Shown: positions 42,696 through 52,353 of the stretch, in pieces
Layout: each line of letters begins with the position of its first letter
Position numbering within the stretch: position 1 is the stretch's first letter
Assembly (NCBI GenBank): GCA_017531795.1
Contig: JAFXKH010000009.1
Span: 22,443 to 86,442 of the forward strand
Direction: 5' to 3'
Length of the DNA stretch: 64,000 bases
Source: Clostridia bacterium
GTDB taxonomy: Bacteria; Bacillota; Clostridia; Christensenellales; Pumilibacteraceae
Notes under the pieces: generated by a model
Database searches by the model: none
What the model was told of the DNA's origin: nothing
What the model saw: only the letters and a program-made list of their open reading frames with translations
Translations under genes and position numbers: made by a program

Positions 42696-43601
42696 ATGCA
42701 AAATCTTTCCGTTCTTTTGGAAGATGAATCCCTGCCGTCCATTGACGTGCAGCCGGAATTCAAAACACCCGAATTTGGATTCGGGTACATAGAGAGTGAG
42801 CCTTGGGTGCTCGTACTCGTCTTGCTCGGCATTATTGCCCTTATCGCTCTGCCTATTATTATAATGAATATAATAAGATACAGACGAACGGGAAAACGCT
42901 TTGAATTTACCGTCAGAGATCTTACTTTCGGCGCAATATGTCTTGCGACTTCGTACGTGCTTTCTTTCTTCGGTGTAGGGCTTAATCTCGGCGGTACTAT
43001 TACTTTCGCTTCTATTCTGCCGATATCGATATACTGTTATTATTTCGGCTTTGAAAAAGGCGCGTTAGTTTCAGCAGTATTTATGCTCTTGCAATTCACT
43101 CAACAACCGTATATCGTAAGTCCATGGAGTATGCTACTCGATTACGTTATCCCTTATCTTGCGCTTAGCGCATCGGGACTTTTCGCATATAACGGCAAGC
43201 AAAAAAACGCGACGGGCAGTAAGCGGTTTGCTTTACTCGCGAACAAAGGCTATTATGTAGGTATGTTGATATACGTCGTTATCCGATACGCCAGCCATAT
43301 CATGTCAGGTATACTATTTTGGGATTTGTGGTACGGAGAAGCGCCTTTTGGGTTTATCGTCGGATACAGTTTCGCTTATAACTCTTTCTGCGTTATAGAT
43401 TGGGGAATAGCGGTACTTGCTTCTCTTGCTCTCCTTTCGAGCAAAAACTTTGATAAACTTATGAAGGATTCCTTCCGCGCTCGTAACGCATCAAAGCAAA
43501 GCGCGAACGGATGCGTGGGAACGCAATCGGACGGATTCACTAATGCCGATACCTGCGCAGAAAACGATGATAGCGCTCGAACCGGAACTGACAAAGGGTA
43601 A
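42696..43601 (+). CDS. thiT: thiamine transporter ThiT (ECF S component)
   Basis: Substrate-binding membrane subunit of an energy-coupling-factor transporter; needs EcfA/A'/T encoded elsewhere. 301 residues from ATG 42696 with AAAGGAG 6 nt upstream. An N-terminal hydrophobic segment (about 40-60) comes before the usual ThiT core, which starts at FTVRDLTFGAICLATSYVLSF and has six helices; SHIMSGILFW and a late WYGEAPFGFI region match thiamine-site segments. The last 37 codons overlap the end of ftsW on the other strand and code a polar, low-complexity tail not typical of ThiT. Controlled by the TPP riboswitch. Confidence 0.92.
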   Translation: MQNLSVLLEDESLPSIDVQPEFKTPEFGFGYIESEPWVLVLVLLGIIALIALPIIIMNIIRYRRTGKRFEFTVRDLTFGAICLATSYVLSFFGVGLNLGGTITFASILPISIYCYYFGFEKGALVSAVFMLLQFTQQPYIVSPWSMLLDYVIPYLALSASGLFAYNGKQKNATGSKRFALLANKGYYVGMLIYVVIRYASHIMSGILFWDLWYGEAPFGFIVGYSFAYNSFCVIDWGIAVLASLALLSSKNFDKLMKDSFRARNASKQSANGCVGTQSDGFTNADTCAENDDSARTGTDKG

Positions 43602-44642
43602 AGGTATACCCGTAGGCGGTATACTCCCCGTTACGACGGCGATATTTATAAGAACTTGCACGCCGACAAGTACCGCCATACCCGAAGCAAGATAACAGCC
43701 GAAACGGTCTGACGCTTGACGGGCGATAGTTACAAGGCGATAAATCATAAAACAAAACGCAAGAATTACGCATAAGCAACCGAGTAGTCCCAACTCCTCA
43801 CCTATTACCGAAAAAATAAAATCGCTTTCGGCAAAGGGCAAGAAAAGAAATTTTTGTCGAGAATTGAAAAGCCCGACACCAAAAAATCCTCCGCTCCCAA
43901 TAGCGTAAAAGGATTGCAGAAGTTGATAACCTTCTTCCAAGGGCGACGCCCACGGATCGAGAAACGCCATAAGTCTGTTCATACGGTAAGGCTCGATGAT
44001 TATCAATAATATTACGGCAAGCGCAAGTGGCAAAATCATACATATCAAATGACGAAAGCGCATACCGCCTATAACGAGCATAGCGATAATCACGAACGCT
44101 ATACACATCGTAACTGACATACTCGGTTCAAGTAGTGTTAAAATGCAAATAATTCCGCCGACGGCGATAAGAGGTAATATTCCCCTTATCGTCGTCATTT
44201 TTTTATAATTTTTTGACGTATATGCAGAAGCGAATATAACGTAGCCGAGTTTTGCGACTTCGCTCGCTTGCAAAGTAATAAAGCCTAGGTTGAGCCATCT
44301 GCGCGCGCCGTAGTTTTCCACGCCGATACCCGGAATAAGCACGAGAACAAGCAAAAGTATACTCACGCCAAGCGCAATATACCTTGCTTTTATGAGTTTT
44401 CGATAGTCAAAAAACGTCATAACGAGCATTACGGCTATTCCAGCGATAACTCCGAAAACCTGTTTATATACAAAGAAAAATTCGTTACCGTAATTTATTT
44501 CAGCGTTATACGAGGATGCGGAATATACCATAAGTATGCCAAAAAGTAGAAGTCCTGACGTTACTGCGAAAAGCGGAAAGTCCACCCTTCCATATCTGTC
44601 AATGCGCGCTGAAAAGTTTTTTGACTTCACGCTCAAAAGCAT
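43491..44642 (-). CDS. ftsW: septal peptidoglycan polymerase FtsW (SEDS)
   Basis: Multi-pass membrane glycosyltransferase that works with FtsI. 383 residues, about ten helices; VYSASSYNAE early, DPWASPLEEGYQLLQSFYAIGSGG in the large extracellular loop (given here as landmark), and IPLPFVSSGSS late. The usual GGSS has one glycine fewer. ATG 44642 has AAGGAG 7 nt upstream and overlaps murD by 44 bp. Could be RodA or SpoVE by similarity, but its dcw position argues for FtsW/SpoVE. Tail-to-tail overlap with thiT of 111 bp. Confidence 0.9.
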   Translation of the reverse strand: MLLSVKSKNFSARIDRYGRVDFPLFAVTSGLLLFGILMVYSASSYNAEINYGNEFFFVYKQVFGVIAGIAVMLVMTFFDYRKLIKARYIALGVSILLLVLVLIPGIGVENYGARRWLNLGFITLQASEVAKLGYVIFASAYTSKNYKKMTTIRGILPLIAVGGIICILTLLEPSMSVTMCIAFVIIAMLVIGGMRFRHLICMILPLALAVILLIIIEPYRMNRLMAFLDPWASPLEEGYQLLQSFYAIGSGGFFGVGLFNSRQKFLFLPFAESDFIFSVIGEELGLLGCLCVILAFCFMIYRLVTIARQASDRFGCYLASGMAVLVGVQVLINIAVVTGSIPPTGIPLPFVSSGSSAIIVFCAGIGISESVRLRSHASVRALL

Positions 44643-45846
44643 CACCACGCTCCTTATAATTTGCATATCTGTCGAAACTTGCCGATGCAGGCGAAAAAAG
44701 AACGTTATCAAAACCCCCAAGCGAAGCAAGTCTGACTGCCTCGCTGAGTTCGTTTACCGTCATTACGTCCTTATATCCTATACGCCGTGCGCTATCCATT
44801 ATTATACGCGCGTTTTCCCCGCATACAAATACCGCCGTGACGTTTTGTGGCATTTCGGAAAACAAGTCGTCAAAGTCATAGCCCTTATCCGAGCCACCTA
44901 TTATCAAACCGACCGTCCCATTCATACATCTGATTGCCGAGAGGCATGCGGAAACGTTCGTACCTTTTGAGTCGTCAAAGTATGCAGTACCGTTAAACTC
45001 CCCCACCTGCGTTATTCGATATTTATCAGGCAAAAAACGCGTAAGCGCGGTTATGATATCTTCGTCGGCAATCCCGTCGAGTTTTGCCATCGTACCTGCG
45101 CAAAGGGCGTTTTCTACGTTATGTTTCCCTTTCGCGCCTAGTTCGTCTGCGCGCATCAATCGTTTTCCGAATATGTATAAAACGCCGTCTTTTTCATAAA
45201 AATCCCGTCCTGCGCGGATTATAGACGGGTTTCCGCTTATACCGACTAAGTTGAATTTTTCGGGTACGAGAAGATAATCAGCGTTAGTCTGACCGTCTGC
45301 AATATGGAGTTTTGCGTGACGGTATTCCAGCATATTTCCGTGATAATCAAGATGATCTGCCGAAAAATTAGTAATGCAACCGATCCGTACTTTTAATGGT
45401 TTCGCCTGCAAAAGTTGAAAACTCGATAATTCGAGTATTATTCGTTGATAATTTCCGTCCCCTGCAACCCTTGCAAAAGACCGTCCGATATTTCCGCATA
45501 CTTCCGCTTTAATACCTGCCTCGGAATAAATTTTCCCAAGCATTTCAACAGTCGTCGTTTTGCCGTTCGTTCCCGTTACGGCAAGAACGGGCGCAGTATT
45601 CAACATCGCGCCCAGACCTATTTCTCCAAAAAGCGGTACGTCTCGTATTTCGGCAAACTTATACACGGGATGAGAGCGCCTAATCCCCGGACTGACGACT
45701 ATAAAATCGTATACGTTCATATCCGACGGCATATATTCGGTATCAATTACGTCTGTTTTTGCTCCCATTATGCGGAGAGCGTACTCTGCTCCGCGTCCAC
45801 TCTCTCCGCTACCTATTATCAAACCACGCTTACCTTTGAATTTCAT
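44599..45846 (-). CDS. murD: UDP-N-acetylmuramoylalanine-D-glutamate ligase MurD
   Basis: Adds D-glutamate to UDP-MurNAc-L-Ala. 415 residues, slightly short for MurD (about 440-450). ATP loop AVTGTNGKTTTVEML near residue 110; LELSSFQL near 150; DDSKGTNVSA near 290 with the Mur ligase signature. ATG 45846 has no clear Shine-Dalgarno. 37 bp after mraY. Confidence 0.94.
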   Translation of the reverse strand: MKFKGKRGLIIGSGESGRGAEYALRIMGAKTDVIDTEYMPSDMNVYDFIVVSPGIRRSHPVYKFAEIRDVPLFGEIGLGAMLNTAPVLAVTGTNGKTTTVEMLGKIYSEAGIKAEVCGNIGRSFARVAGDGNYQRIILELSSFQLLQAKPLKVRIGCITNFSADHLDYHGNMLEYRHAKLHIADGQTNADYLLVPEKFNLVGISGNPSIIRAGRDFYEKDGVLYIFGKRLMRADELGAKGKHNVENALCAGTMAKLDGIADEDIITALTRFLPDKYRITQVGEFNGTAYFDDSKGTNVSACLSAIRCMNGTVGLIIGGSDKGYDFDDLFSEMPQNVTAVFVCGENARIIMDSARRIGYKDVMTVNELSEAVRLASLGGFDNVLFSPASASFDRYANYKERGDAFEREVKKLFSAH

Positions 45847-45883
45847 AATAAATAATATGTTATTATAGCGCTGTATATTCTGT

Positions 45884-46867
45884 TTAACGGAAGATCAAAG
45901 ACAATAAAATGGTAAACGCGCCAAAAATTATCGTCACTAAAGTATAAGCGCTTACTATACGGTTTTCATGAATACCTTTCTTTTCAAAGTGATGATGAAG
46001 CGGAGCCATCAAAAATACGCGTTTTTTCGTGCGTTTATACCAAACGACTTGAATTATTACCGAAAGCGCGCTCGCTATATATATTATACCGAGTATCGCA
46101 GAGAACAATGACAGTCCGCTGAGTACGGAAATAGATGCAAGCAGTCCACCAAGAGCAAGAGAACCCGTATCACCCATAAAAATACGCGCGGGAAACTTAT
46201 TATAACATAAAAAGCCACAGAGCGCGCCTATAAAACACGCGCATAACAAAACTTGATTGGTCTGCTCTTCGGTCATATCAAAAGACGCCAGAACACCAAC
46301 AAGAAGGGTAAACGAGGTGAGAAAGGCTATAGTAACGCTACTCGCAAGTCCGTCTAAACCGTCCGTTAAATTAACGGCATTGGTATAACCTAAAAAAATA
46401 AATACGTAATAGGCTATCGCAAAATAAGAAAAATCTACGCTTGCGCCAGAAAAAGGCAATTTAACCGTTCCTCCCGTTTCTGAGCCAAAATAAGCATATA
46501 ACGAAACAACGGTCGCTACGATAAACTGCAAAAATAATTTCCATTTCGCGCTTAACCCTTCGTTATGCTTGAAATGTACTTTTAATAAATCATCCACAAA
46601 GCCTATTCCGCCGTAACCGAACGCAACGGTCAGGCAAACGAGAGCAATTGACGACGAGCCTCGAAAAAATATCAGAAAAGCAAGACACGCAGAAACAAGT
46701 ATTCCTATACCGCCCATCGTAGGCGTTCCGCTTTTTGCGCTGTGTTTTTCTACGTAATGAAGAATAGGTTGTTTTGCTTTGAACTTGTCCGCTATCTTAA
46801 TCACGAAAGGCATTAAGACTACGGAAAGTAAAGTACTTATAATAAAGCCGAGAATTACCCTAATCAC
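45884..46867 (-). CDS. mraY: phospho-N-acetylmuramoyl-pentapeptide transferase MraY
   Basis: Makes lipid I from UDP-MurNAc-pentapeptide and undecaprenyl phosphate. 327 residues, ten helices; FVDDLLKV and NLTDGLDGLASS carry the magnesium-binding aspartates, and APLHHHFEKKGIHE is the late histidine motif. GTG 46867 has AAAGGAG 7 nt upstream; TTG 46870 is also open. It overlaps the murE end by 8 bp; murF, normally between murE and mraY, is missing. Confidence 0.95.
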   Translation of the reverse strand: MIRVILGFIISTLLSVVLMPFVIKIADKFKAKQPILHYVEKHSAKSGTPTMGGIGILVSACLAFLIFFRGSSSIALVCLTVAFGYGGIGFVDDLLKVHFKHNEGLSAKWKLFLQFIVATVVSLYAYFGSETGGTVKLPFSGASVDFSYFAIAYYVFIFLGYTNAVNLTDGLDGLASSVTIAFLTSFTLLVGVLASFDMTEEQTNQVLLCACFIGALCGFLCYNKFPARIFMGDTGSLALGGLLASISVLSGLSLFSAILGIIYIASALSVIIQVVWYKRTKKRVFLMAPLHHHFEKKGIHENRIVSAYTLVTIIFGAFTILLSLIFR

Positions 46868-48260
46868 CAAGCAACTCCTTTACCGTATCAACGTCAGAAA
46901 ATTCGGTCTTAACGCCGAGCGATTCTTGCGCCTTTTCATGACCTTTACCAGCAACGATAACGGTATCGTCCGTGCCACACAAATTCAAAGCGTAAGAAAT
47001 ACTTTCCTTTCTGTCCGTTATTATTTTGTAGTTATTTTTTTTGCAACCGCTTACGATACTTTTGGCAATATCGTCGGGATTTTCGCTTCTCGGATTGTCG
47101 CTCGTAACGACTATAAAATCGGATAATTCGCTTGCCACTTCGCCCATTACGGCGCGTTTGGTCTTATCTCTATCCCCACCGCATCCAAACACCGTTATTA
47201 CCTTTCCTTTCGTTATTTCACGAGCCGTGGAAATAACTTTTTTCAGCCCGTCGGGTGTGTGCGCGTAATCAACAATAACTATCTTATCTTTACCACGAAC
47301 GATCTGAAACCGTCCGCTTACTACTTTTGAATTGCGAACGCCGTACGAAATTACGTCTGAGTCTACGCCAAGAACTTTCGCTACCGTTGCGCTTGCAAGA
47401 ACGTTGCTCATATTGAATTTACCCGGCGCGCAATAATCCACTTCCAGAATATCGTCCATGATATTAGCCACAAAACTACAACCGAACTTATCGGCAGAGT
47501 ATTCTATGCCGAAAGCATCGCTGGGATTTTCCAGCCCGTACGTTACGACGGGCATACGCGCAGAATCAACTATTTCAATACCCACGGGATCGTCAACGTT
47601 GATTACCGCAGAACGAGAATATTCGGGCGTAAAAAGCCTTTTTTTAGCGCGCGCGTAATTGTCCATATCTCCGAAAAAATCAAGATGATCTTGCGAAAGA
47701 TTGGTAAATACCGAAACGGCAAATCTAATCCCCGATATTTTTTCCAAGGCAAGCGCGTGCGCGGATACTTCCATTATGACCGTATCAACCCCCTCCTCTT
47801 TCATTTGCGACAAAAGACTGTGTAGAACGGGTGGATCGGGAGTAGTAAGCGTGGAGTCTATTACTTTATCACCGATCATAACGTAATTCGTGCCTATCAA
47901 ACCGCATTTTCTGCCATCCGCCACCATTATATCTCTTATGATATGCGTGGTCGTAGTTTTGCCGTTAGTACCGCTGACGCCTATCATAGTAAGACTTGCA
48001 GACGGATTACCGTAAAACACGCTTGACGAAAGCGCAAATTCCTTTCTGATGTTTTTTACGTAAAAAACAGGCAGATTGCTTTGTAATTCCGTATCGCACA
48101 CAACGGCAACCGCGCCGTTTTCTTCTGCAAAATTCAAGTCCGCTTCTCTACGCTCCCTTTTCAGACAAAAGTACAAATATCCTGGTTTACATATTTTTCC
48201 GTAACCTATTCCGGAAACGTCCTGTTCACTCTCGGTTTTTAGCAGATGTTTAAGTAACAT
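46860..48260 (-). CDS. murE: UDP-MurNAc-L-Ala-D-Glu-meso-DAP ligase MurE
   Basis: Adds the third residue of the stem peptide. 466 residues; ATP loop GVSGTNGKTTTTHII near 95-109. The substrate motif DNPRSENP near residue 385 is the DNPR form selecting meso-diaminopimelate. ATG 48260 has AGGAGG 5 nt upstream. Confidence 0.95.
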   Translation of the reverse strand: MLLKHLLKTESEQDVSGIGYGKICKPGYLYFCLKRERREADLNFAEENGAVAVVCDTELQSNLPVFYVKNIRKEFALSSSVFYGNPSASLTMIGVSGTNGKTTTTHIIRDIMVADGRKCGLIGTNYVMIGDKVIDSTLTTPDPPVLHSLLSQMKEEGVDTVIMEVSAHALALEKISGIRFAVSVFTNLSQDHLDFFGDMDNYARAKKRLFTPEYSRSAVINVDDPVGIEIVDSARMPVVTYGLENPSDAFGIEYSADKFGCSFVANIMDDILEVDYCAPGKFNMSNVLASATVAKVLGVDSDVISYGVRNSKVVSGRFQIVRGKDKIVIVDYAHTPDGLKKVISTAREITKGKVITVFGCGGDRDKTKRAVMGEVASELSDFIVVTSDNPRSENPDDIAKSIVSGCKKNNYKIITDRKESISYALNLCGTDDTVIVAGKGHEKAQESLGVKTEFSDVDTVKELLGD

Positions 48261-48346
48261 ATCTCCTCCTTGCTCGGTACATTATATAGCATTATGAGTC
48301 CTAAAAGTGCGGTAAAGCAAAAGTTGTCAAATTTCGTAAACTTAGT

Positions 48347-50248
48347 CTAAGAATTGTCATCTTCCTTTCCGCGAACAAGGATAACTTCCCCTATCCTTAT
48401 TCTTTCGCCATAAGGTGGCGTAGTCGATTGTACTTCGCCCCACCCTACGGTTTCTACTTTTAGTCCGAGTTTTTCAAGCAACGCCACCGCTTCCGTCATA
48501 TCCAGTCCCGTTACGTCGGGCATATCAACGTACTCGGCCTGCTCTATCCTTCTTTCCCATTTCTCATAATCGGCTATTCGCGAGATAATCTTTCCTGCGT
48601 ACGGCGCTGCAGTAAGAGAGCCGTAATAAGTATATCCCGACGGCTCGTCTACTATAAAAAGTACCGCGTATTTTGGATTATCGGCAGGAGCAAAACCAAC
48701 GAACGAAGAAACGTATTTTCCGCTTGCAATACTGCCATTTTCGTATTTTTGAGCCGTGCCTGTCTTACCGCCGACTTTTATACCCTCTACTTTGGCTTTT
48801 GAGCCTCCTCCCTCTTCCACTACGCCCACGAGAAGTTCACGGAGTTTCGCGCTTACGTCTTCAGTTATGGGATTGCTTTTTATCTTCGGTTCGTGATTAT
48901 AAATAACATTACCTTCGGGACTTTTGACAGCGCTTAAAAAATACGGTTCGTACAGTTTTCCACCGTTCACCGCCGAGCAAACGCCGTTTATAAGTTGCAA
49001 GGGCGTGACCGCCACCGCTTGCCCAAAACCGATTCGGGCAAGGTCTACGTTCTTTATATTCTCCTCTTTCATCATTATTCCCGCGCTTTCTCCAAAGAAA
49101 TCCACGCCCGTCTTTGCTCCAAAGCCGAAGGCTGAAAGAGTATCGTAAAATTTTTTCTTACCCATAGACAACGCCAAATTCATAAAAACGACGTTACAAC
49201 TGTTTTTTACCCCTTCCGCAAGCGATTGCGATCCGTGCCCAATCGTTCGCCAGCATTTTATACGTTGACCGTCAACGACGTGTTTGCCCGAACAATAATA
49301 TCTGCTCGAATCACTGCAAACGCCGTGAGTAAGCCCTGCTGAAGTGGTGAATATTTTGAAAGTCGAGCCCGGTTCGTATACGTCTGTAATAAGTTGATTT
49401 TTTGAGAGCATATTGAGAAGGTCTATGTCGTCGCGCGGTATATCGTTTAAGTCATAAGACGGATATGACGCCATTGCTTTAATACCGCCCGTCATATCCA
49501 TTACTATTGCAGAACAGGATTTTGCGCCCCATTCCAACGATGCTTCAACAATCGCGCTCTCAGCAAAGGACTGTATATTCGCGTTTATCGTGAGCGACAT
49601 ATCGCAACCGGAAATTGCGGGAACGTATTTCGTACTGCCGTCGTTGACTTCCCGCCCCGCTATGTCCGTTTCAGTATACGCATAACCGTCTGTTCCCGAA
49701 AGATATTTATCATAATACCCTTCAAGCCCGTTCTGTCCAACGTTATCTACGTTGGTAAAACCAAGAACTTTGGACAGCATATTACCACGCGGATAAAATC
49801 TCTTATACCCTGACGAGCAATAAACGCCTTTTTCGTCGGCGTGTATTATTTTTTTTGCCGTTTCGGGAGAGATGTTCCGCGCTATCGTGACTTCGCTACG
49901 CTTTTGTGATATTTTTTCGCTTACCGTGTCTGCTTTCAAACCCAAAACGCTTGAAAGAAGTTCCGTCACACGCGTTTTTTCGGTAACCGCATTTGGACGA
50001 ACGTAGACGGTATAAACCGATTGATTTCCTGCCAGAACTTCTCCCTTATCGTCGTAAATTATGCCTCTTGGCGCGGTCAATGGCAGTTCTCTGTACCATT
50101 GGTTCGTTGCCTTGCTTGAAAGAAAATCGTATTCTATTATTTGAAGATAAAAAAGTCTTACGCCAAGAAGGCAAAACAAAAAGGTTATTGATATGAATAC
50201 TATCAATAACCTCTTTCGTAATTTCGTTATGCTATTATTCTCTTGCAA
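48347..50248 (-). CDS. ftsI: septal penicillin-binding protein FtsI/SpoVD (class B PBP)
   Basis: Transpeptidase of the septum. 633 residues: short cytoplasmic N-terminus, transmembrane helix at about 11-32, a dimerisation domain with RGIIYDDKGEVLAGN, and the transpeptidase domain with catalytic STFK (near 293), SCN (near 349) and KTGTAQ (near 495). One PASTA domain ends the protein (about 572-630), as in B. subtilis PbpB/SpoVD. TTG 50248 start has GGAGG 8 nt upstream, formed by the last codons of ftsL. Confidence 0.93.
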   Translation of the reverse strand: MQENNSITKLRKRLLIVFISITFLFCLLGVRLFYLQIIEYDFLSSKATNQWYRELPLTAPRGIIYDDKGEVLAGNQSVYTVYVRPNAVTEKTRVTELLSSVLGLKADTVSEKISQKRSEVTIARNISPETAKKIIHADEKGVYCSSGYKRFYPRGNMLSKVLGFTNVDNVGQNGLEGYYDKYLSGTDGYAYTETDIAGREVNDGSTKYVPAISGCDMSLTINANIQSFAESAIVEASLEWGAKSCSAIVMDMTGGIKAMASYPSYDLNDIPRDDIDLLNMLSKNQLITDVYEPGSTFKIFTTSAGLTHGVCSDSSRYYCSGKHVVDGQRIKCWRTIGHGSQSLAEGVKNSCNVVFMNLALSMGKKKFYDTLSAFGFGAKTGVDFFGESAGIMMKEENIKNVDLARIGFGQAVAVTPLQLINGVCSAVNGGKLYEPYFLSAVKSPEGNVIYNHEPKIKSNPITEDVSAKLRELLVGVVEEGGGSKAKVEGIKVGGKTGTAQKYENGSIASGKYVSSFVGFAPADNPKYAVLFIVDEPSGYTYYGSLTAAPYAGKIISRIADYEKWERRIEQAEYVDMPDVTGLDMTEAVALLEKLGLKVETVGWGEVQSTTPPYGERIRIGEVILVRGKEDDNS

Positions 50249-50252
50249 TAAA

Positions 50253-50924
50253 TCAGCCTCCGAATACTGAATTTAACCAATCGCGAATATTATCGAATAA
50301 TCCGCTTTCATCTTCAGTACTTCCGCCAATTTCCAGTTGCGTATATTTGTTTACGCTTCCTTCTTCAATCTCTACCATGCCGAGTCCTTCTGCTTTTTCT
50401 GCGATTACCGCGCCGTTACCGAGAAGGGCAAGTTCTTCTCTTTGTGAAGATATAGTTTCTTCTTGCGCGGATATAGTCGTTTCATAACCCACAATGGATG
50501 CAGATACGCTACTTACCGCCACACCCGTTGCAATAATGCCTGCTACGATGGCAAGAACTACCGCCATATAAATCACTATTGCTCGTATTGCAGTAGGGCT
50601 GAGTTTCTTTTCATAAATAACGGGAGCGACTGTCTCTTTCTTTTTTTCGCTTATCCGTTTTTCGGAAAGAATTTCGGGCATTACGTCCTGAATATTCCTA
50701 CGAACGGGTTTTGCGCTCTGAGTATGGCGTTCCGTTACTTTGGGAATAGATACCGTTTGACGAGGAGTTTCTTCAATAGTCTTTTCTACGGTAGGCGCAT
50801 AACTGCGGACGTTTAGTACGTCTTCGCTAAACTCTTTCTGTTCTTCAACAACGTAGGATTCAGCTTCAGCAAAACCACCAAATCTGTCTTTTTCGGTTTC
50901 AATGCGTCTCTTGCTCGTTACCAT
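50253..50924 (-). CDS. ftsL: FtsL-like divisome protein
   Basis: 223 residues, longer than typical FtsL (about 120). A charged, disordered cytoplasmic region of 108 residues precedes one transmembrane helix (about 112-135), then a short coiled coil (ETTISAQEETISSQREELALL) and an acidic tail. Topology and position between rsmH and ftsI identify it; sequence alone would not. The stop is 4 bp before ftsI. Confidence 0.8.
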   Translation of the reverse strand: MVTSKRRIETEKDRFGGFAEAESYVVEEQKEFSEDVLNVRSYAPTVEKTIEETPRQTVSIPKVTERHTQSAKPVRRNIQDVMPEILSEKRISEKKKETVAPVIYEKKLSPTAIRAIVIYMAVVLAIVAGIIATGVAVSSVSASIVGYETTISAQEETISSQREELALLGNGAVIAEKAEGLGMVEIEEGSVNKYTQLEIGGSTEDESGLFDNIRDWLNSVFGG

Positions 50925-50961
50925 ATCTATTTTCCTTCCTTTATGATTATTACTGATGCGC

Positions 50962-51885
50962 TTAAATTTTTTCTACCACCCGAAGCGAAGCGCTTTTACT
51001 TCGGGTATTTATTTCCATTTCTTCCTTAGTCGCTTTTAAATTCGTTTTTATCAATTTCACCTCAGCCTTGTGTCCGCATACGCATATCGGTATGGATTTA
51101 TCACACAGACAATCAGTTGCCAAGGTTTTCATCTTCCTTTTTATTATTCTATCTTCCAACGAGTGGAAGGTTATTACGCACGCTCTCGCGCCTGCTTTCA
51201 AGCCGTGAACGATATCTTCAAACGCTTCGCCCAAACCGTTGAGTTCTCCGTTTACTTCAATTCTGAGAGCCTGAAAGGTCTGTTTTGCAGGGTGTCCGCC
51301 TTTTCGGTGCGGAACGCTGTTTTCGATTATTTTTACAAGTTCTCCCGTCGTCCTTATTGGGGATTCCCCTCTTACTTTAACGATATTGGAAACTATGCGC
51401 TTTGCAAACGATTCTTCTCCGTATTCGTATAAAATCCTGAGCAGTTCGGACGGTTTATACTCGTTTATGATATCATACGCCGAAAGATCTTGTCTGACGT
51501 CCATTCTCATATCAAGCGGAGCATCAAATCGATAGGAAAACCCTCTTTCCGGTTCATCAAACTGGTGTGACGATACTCCGAGGTCTAATAAAGCGCCGTC
51601 TATTTTTTCTATGCCAAGATTCTTGCAAATATTCGAAAATTCTTTGAAATTCTCTCTTATAAGCGTATATCTGCCATGAAAACCGTGACTGTCAAATAAC
51701 TCTGTTGCGTATTCGATAGCATCGCCGTCTAAGTCTGTGGCAAGGATTTTGCCCCCTGCTTGCAATATTCTCAGAGAGTGTCCGCCTCCACCCAAAGTTC
51801 CGTCGAAATACAGTCCGTCACGCTTGACTTGAAGCGCGTCCATAACTTCGTCGGGCATAATTGACGTATGATAATACCTCATCAT
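50962..51885 (-). CDS. rsmH: 16S rRNA (cytosine1402-N4)-methyltransferase RsmH
   Basis: SAM-dependent methylation of C1402 in the ribosomal P site. 307 residues; SAM loop GTLGGGGHS near 30-38, DLGVSSHQFDEPERGFSY near 100, and late SLEDRIIKR. The start overlaps the mraZ stop (ATGA); a second ATG follows directly. Confidence 0.96.
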   Translation of the reverse strand: MMRYYHTSIMPDEVMDALQVKRDGLYFDGTLGGGGHSLRILQAGGKILATDLDGDAIEYATELFDSHGFHGRYTLIRENFKEFSNICKNLGIEKIDGALLDLGVSSHQFDEPERGFSYRFDAPLDMRMDVRQDLSAYDIINEYKPSELLRILYEYGEESFAKRIVSNIVKVRGESPIRTTGELVKIIENSVPHRKGGHPAKQTFQALRIEVNGELNGLGEAFEDIVHGLKAGARACVITFHSLEDRIIKRKMKTLATDCLCDKSIPICVCGHKAEVKLIKTNLKATKEEMEINTRSKSASLRVVEKI

Positions 51886-52322
51886 TTTTTCGCCAAGTTA
51901 TCGAAAATCTCGTCCAGAGATATTGATTCGTCATATTCTGTCCAAGCTTCTTCCGTCCAGATTTCTACTCTGTCACGCATTCCGATACTTATAATATTTT
52001 TGGCTTGTCCCCTTTTTCCAAAGAGATGTTTAAGCAAATATGATGGCAACGTTATTCGTCCCGTTTTATCTTCTTCTACGAAGTCGCCCTGGGAAAAAAT
52101 CTTTCTCATTGCATCAAGTTTGGGATCGGTAGAATAACCGTCTACGTCACCGAACTTGCTTTCGAAAATTTCTTCCGCCGTTTCGCGCGGGTATACGTAA
52201 AGGCAATTGTTTCTTCCTACCGTTACGTACGGATTCTTACCTAAGACGTCTTTGAACTTAGTCGGTATTCTTATTCTGTTTTTATCATCAAGTTGATGGT
52301 TGCTTCTGCCTGTCAAAAACAT
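51882..52322 (-). CDS. mraZ: transcriptional regulator MraZ
   Basis: Ring-forming AbrB-fold DNA-binding protein that regulates its own dcw operon. 146 residues with two MraZ repeats, each with a DxxGRI/DxKxRI element (LDDKNRIRIP and EDKTGRITLP). ATG 52322 has AAGGAGG upstream; the open frame to 52382 would place the start inside its promoter. First gene of mraZ-ftsW. Confidence 0.95.
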   Translation of the reverse strand: MFLTGRSNHQLDDKNRIRIPTKFKDVLGKNPYVTVGRNNCLYVYPRETAEEIFESKFGDVDGYSTDPKLDAMRKIFSQGDFVEEDKTGRITLPSYLLKHLFGKRGQAKNIISIGMRDRVEIWTEEAWTEYDESISLDEIFDNLAKK

Positions 52323-52353
52323 CTTAATAGTCCTCCTTTTTATACTTAGGCAT

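Noticed and set aside
44660-44675. TGTCGAA (Spo0A-box-like) near the end of murD and another inside secG
   Set aside because: Both are within coding sequence with no sporulation promoter nearby; chance matches to a 7-mer.
48261-48346. TATAAT-like sequence upstream of murE
   Set aside because: No acceptable -35 at the right distance; murE is adequately explained by the mraZ operon promoter.
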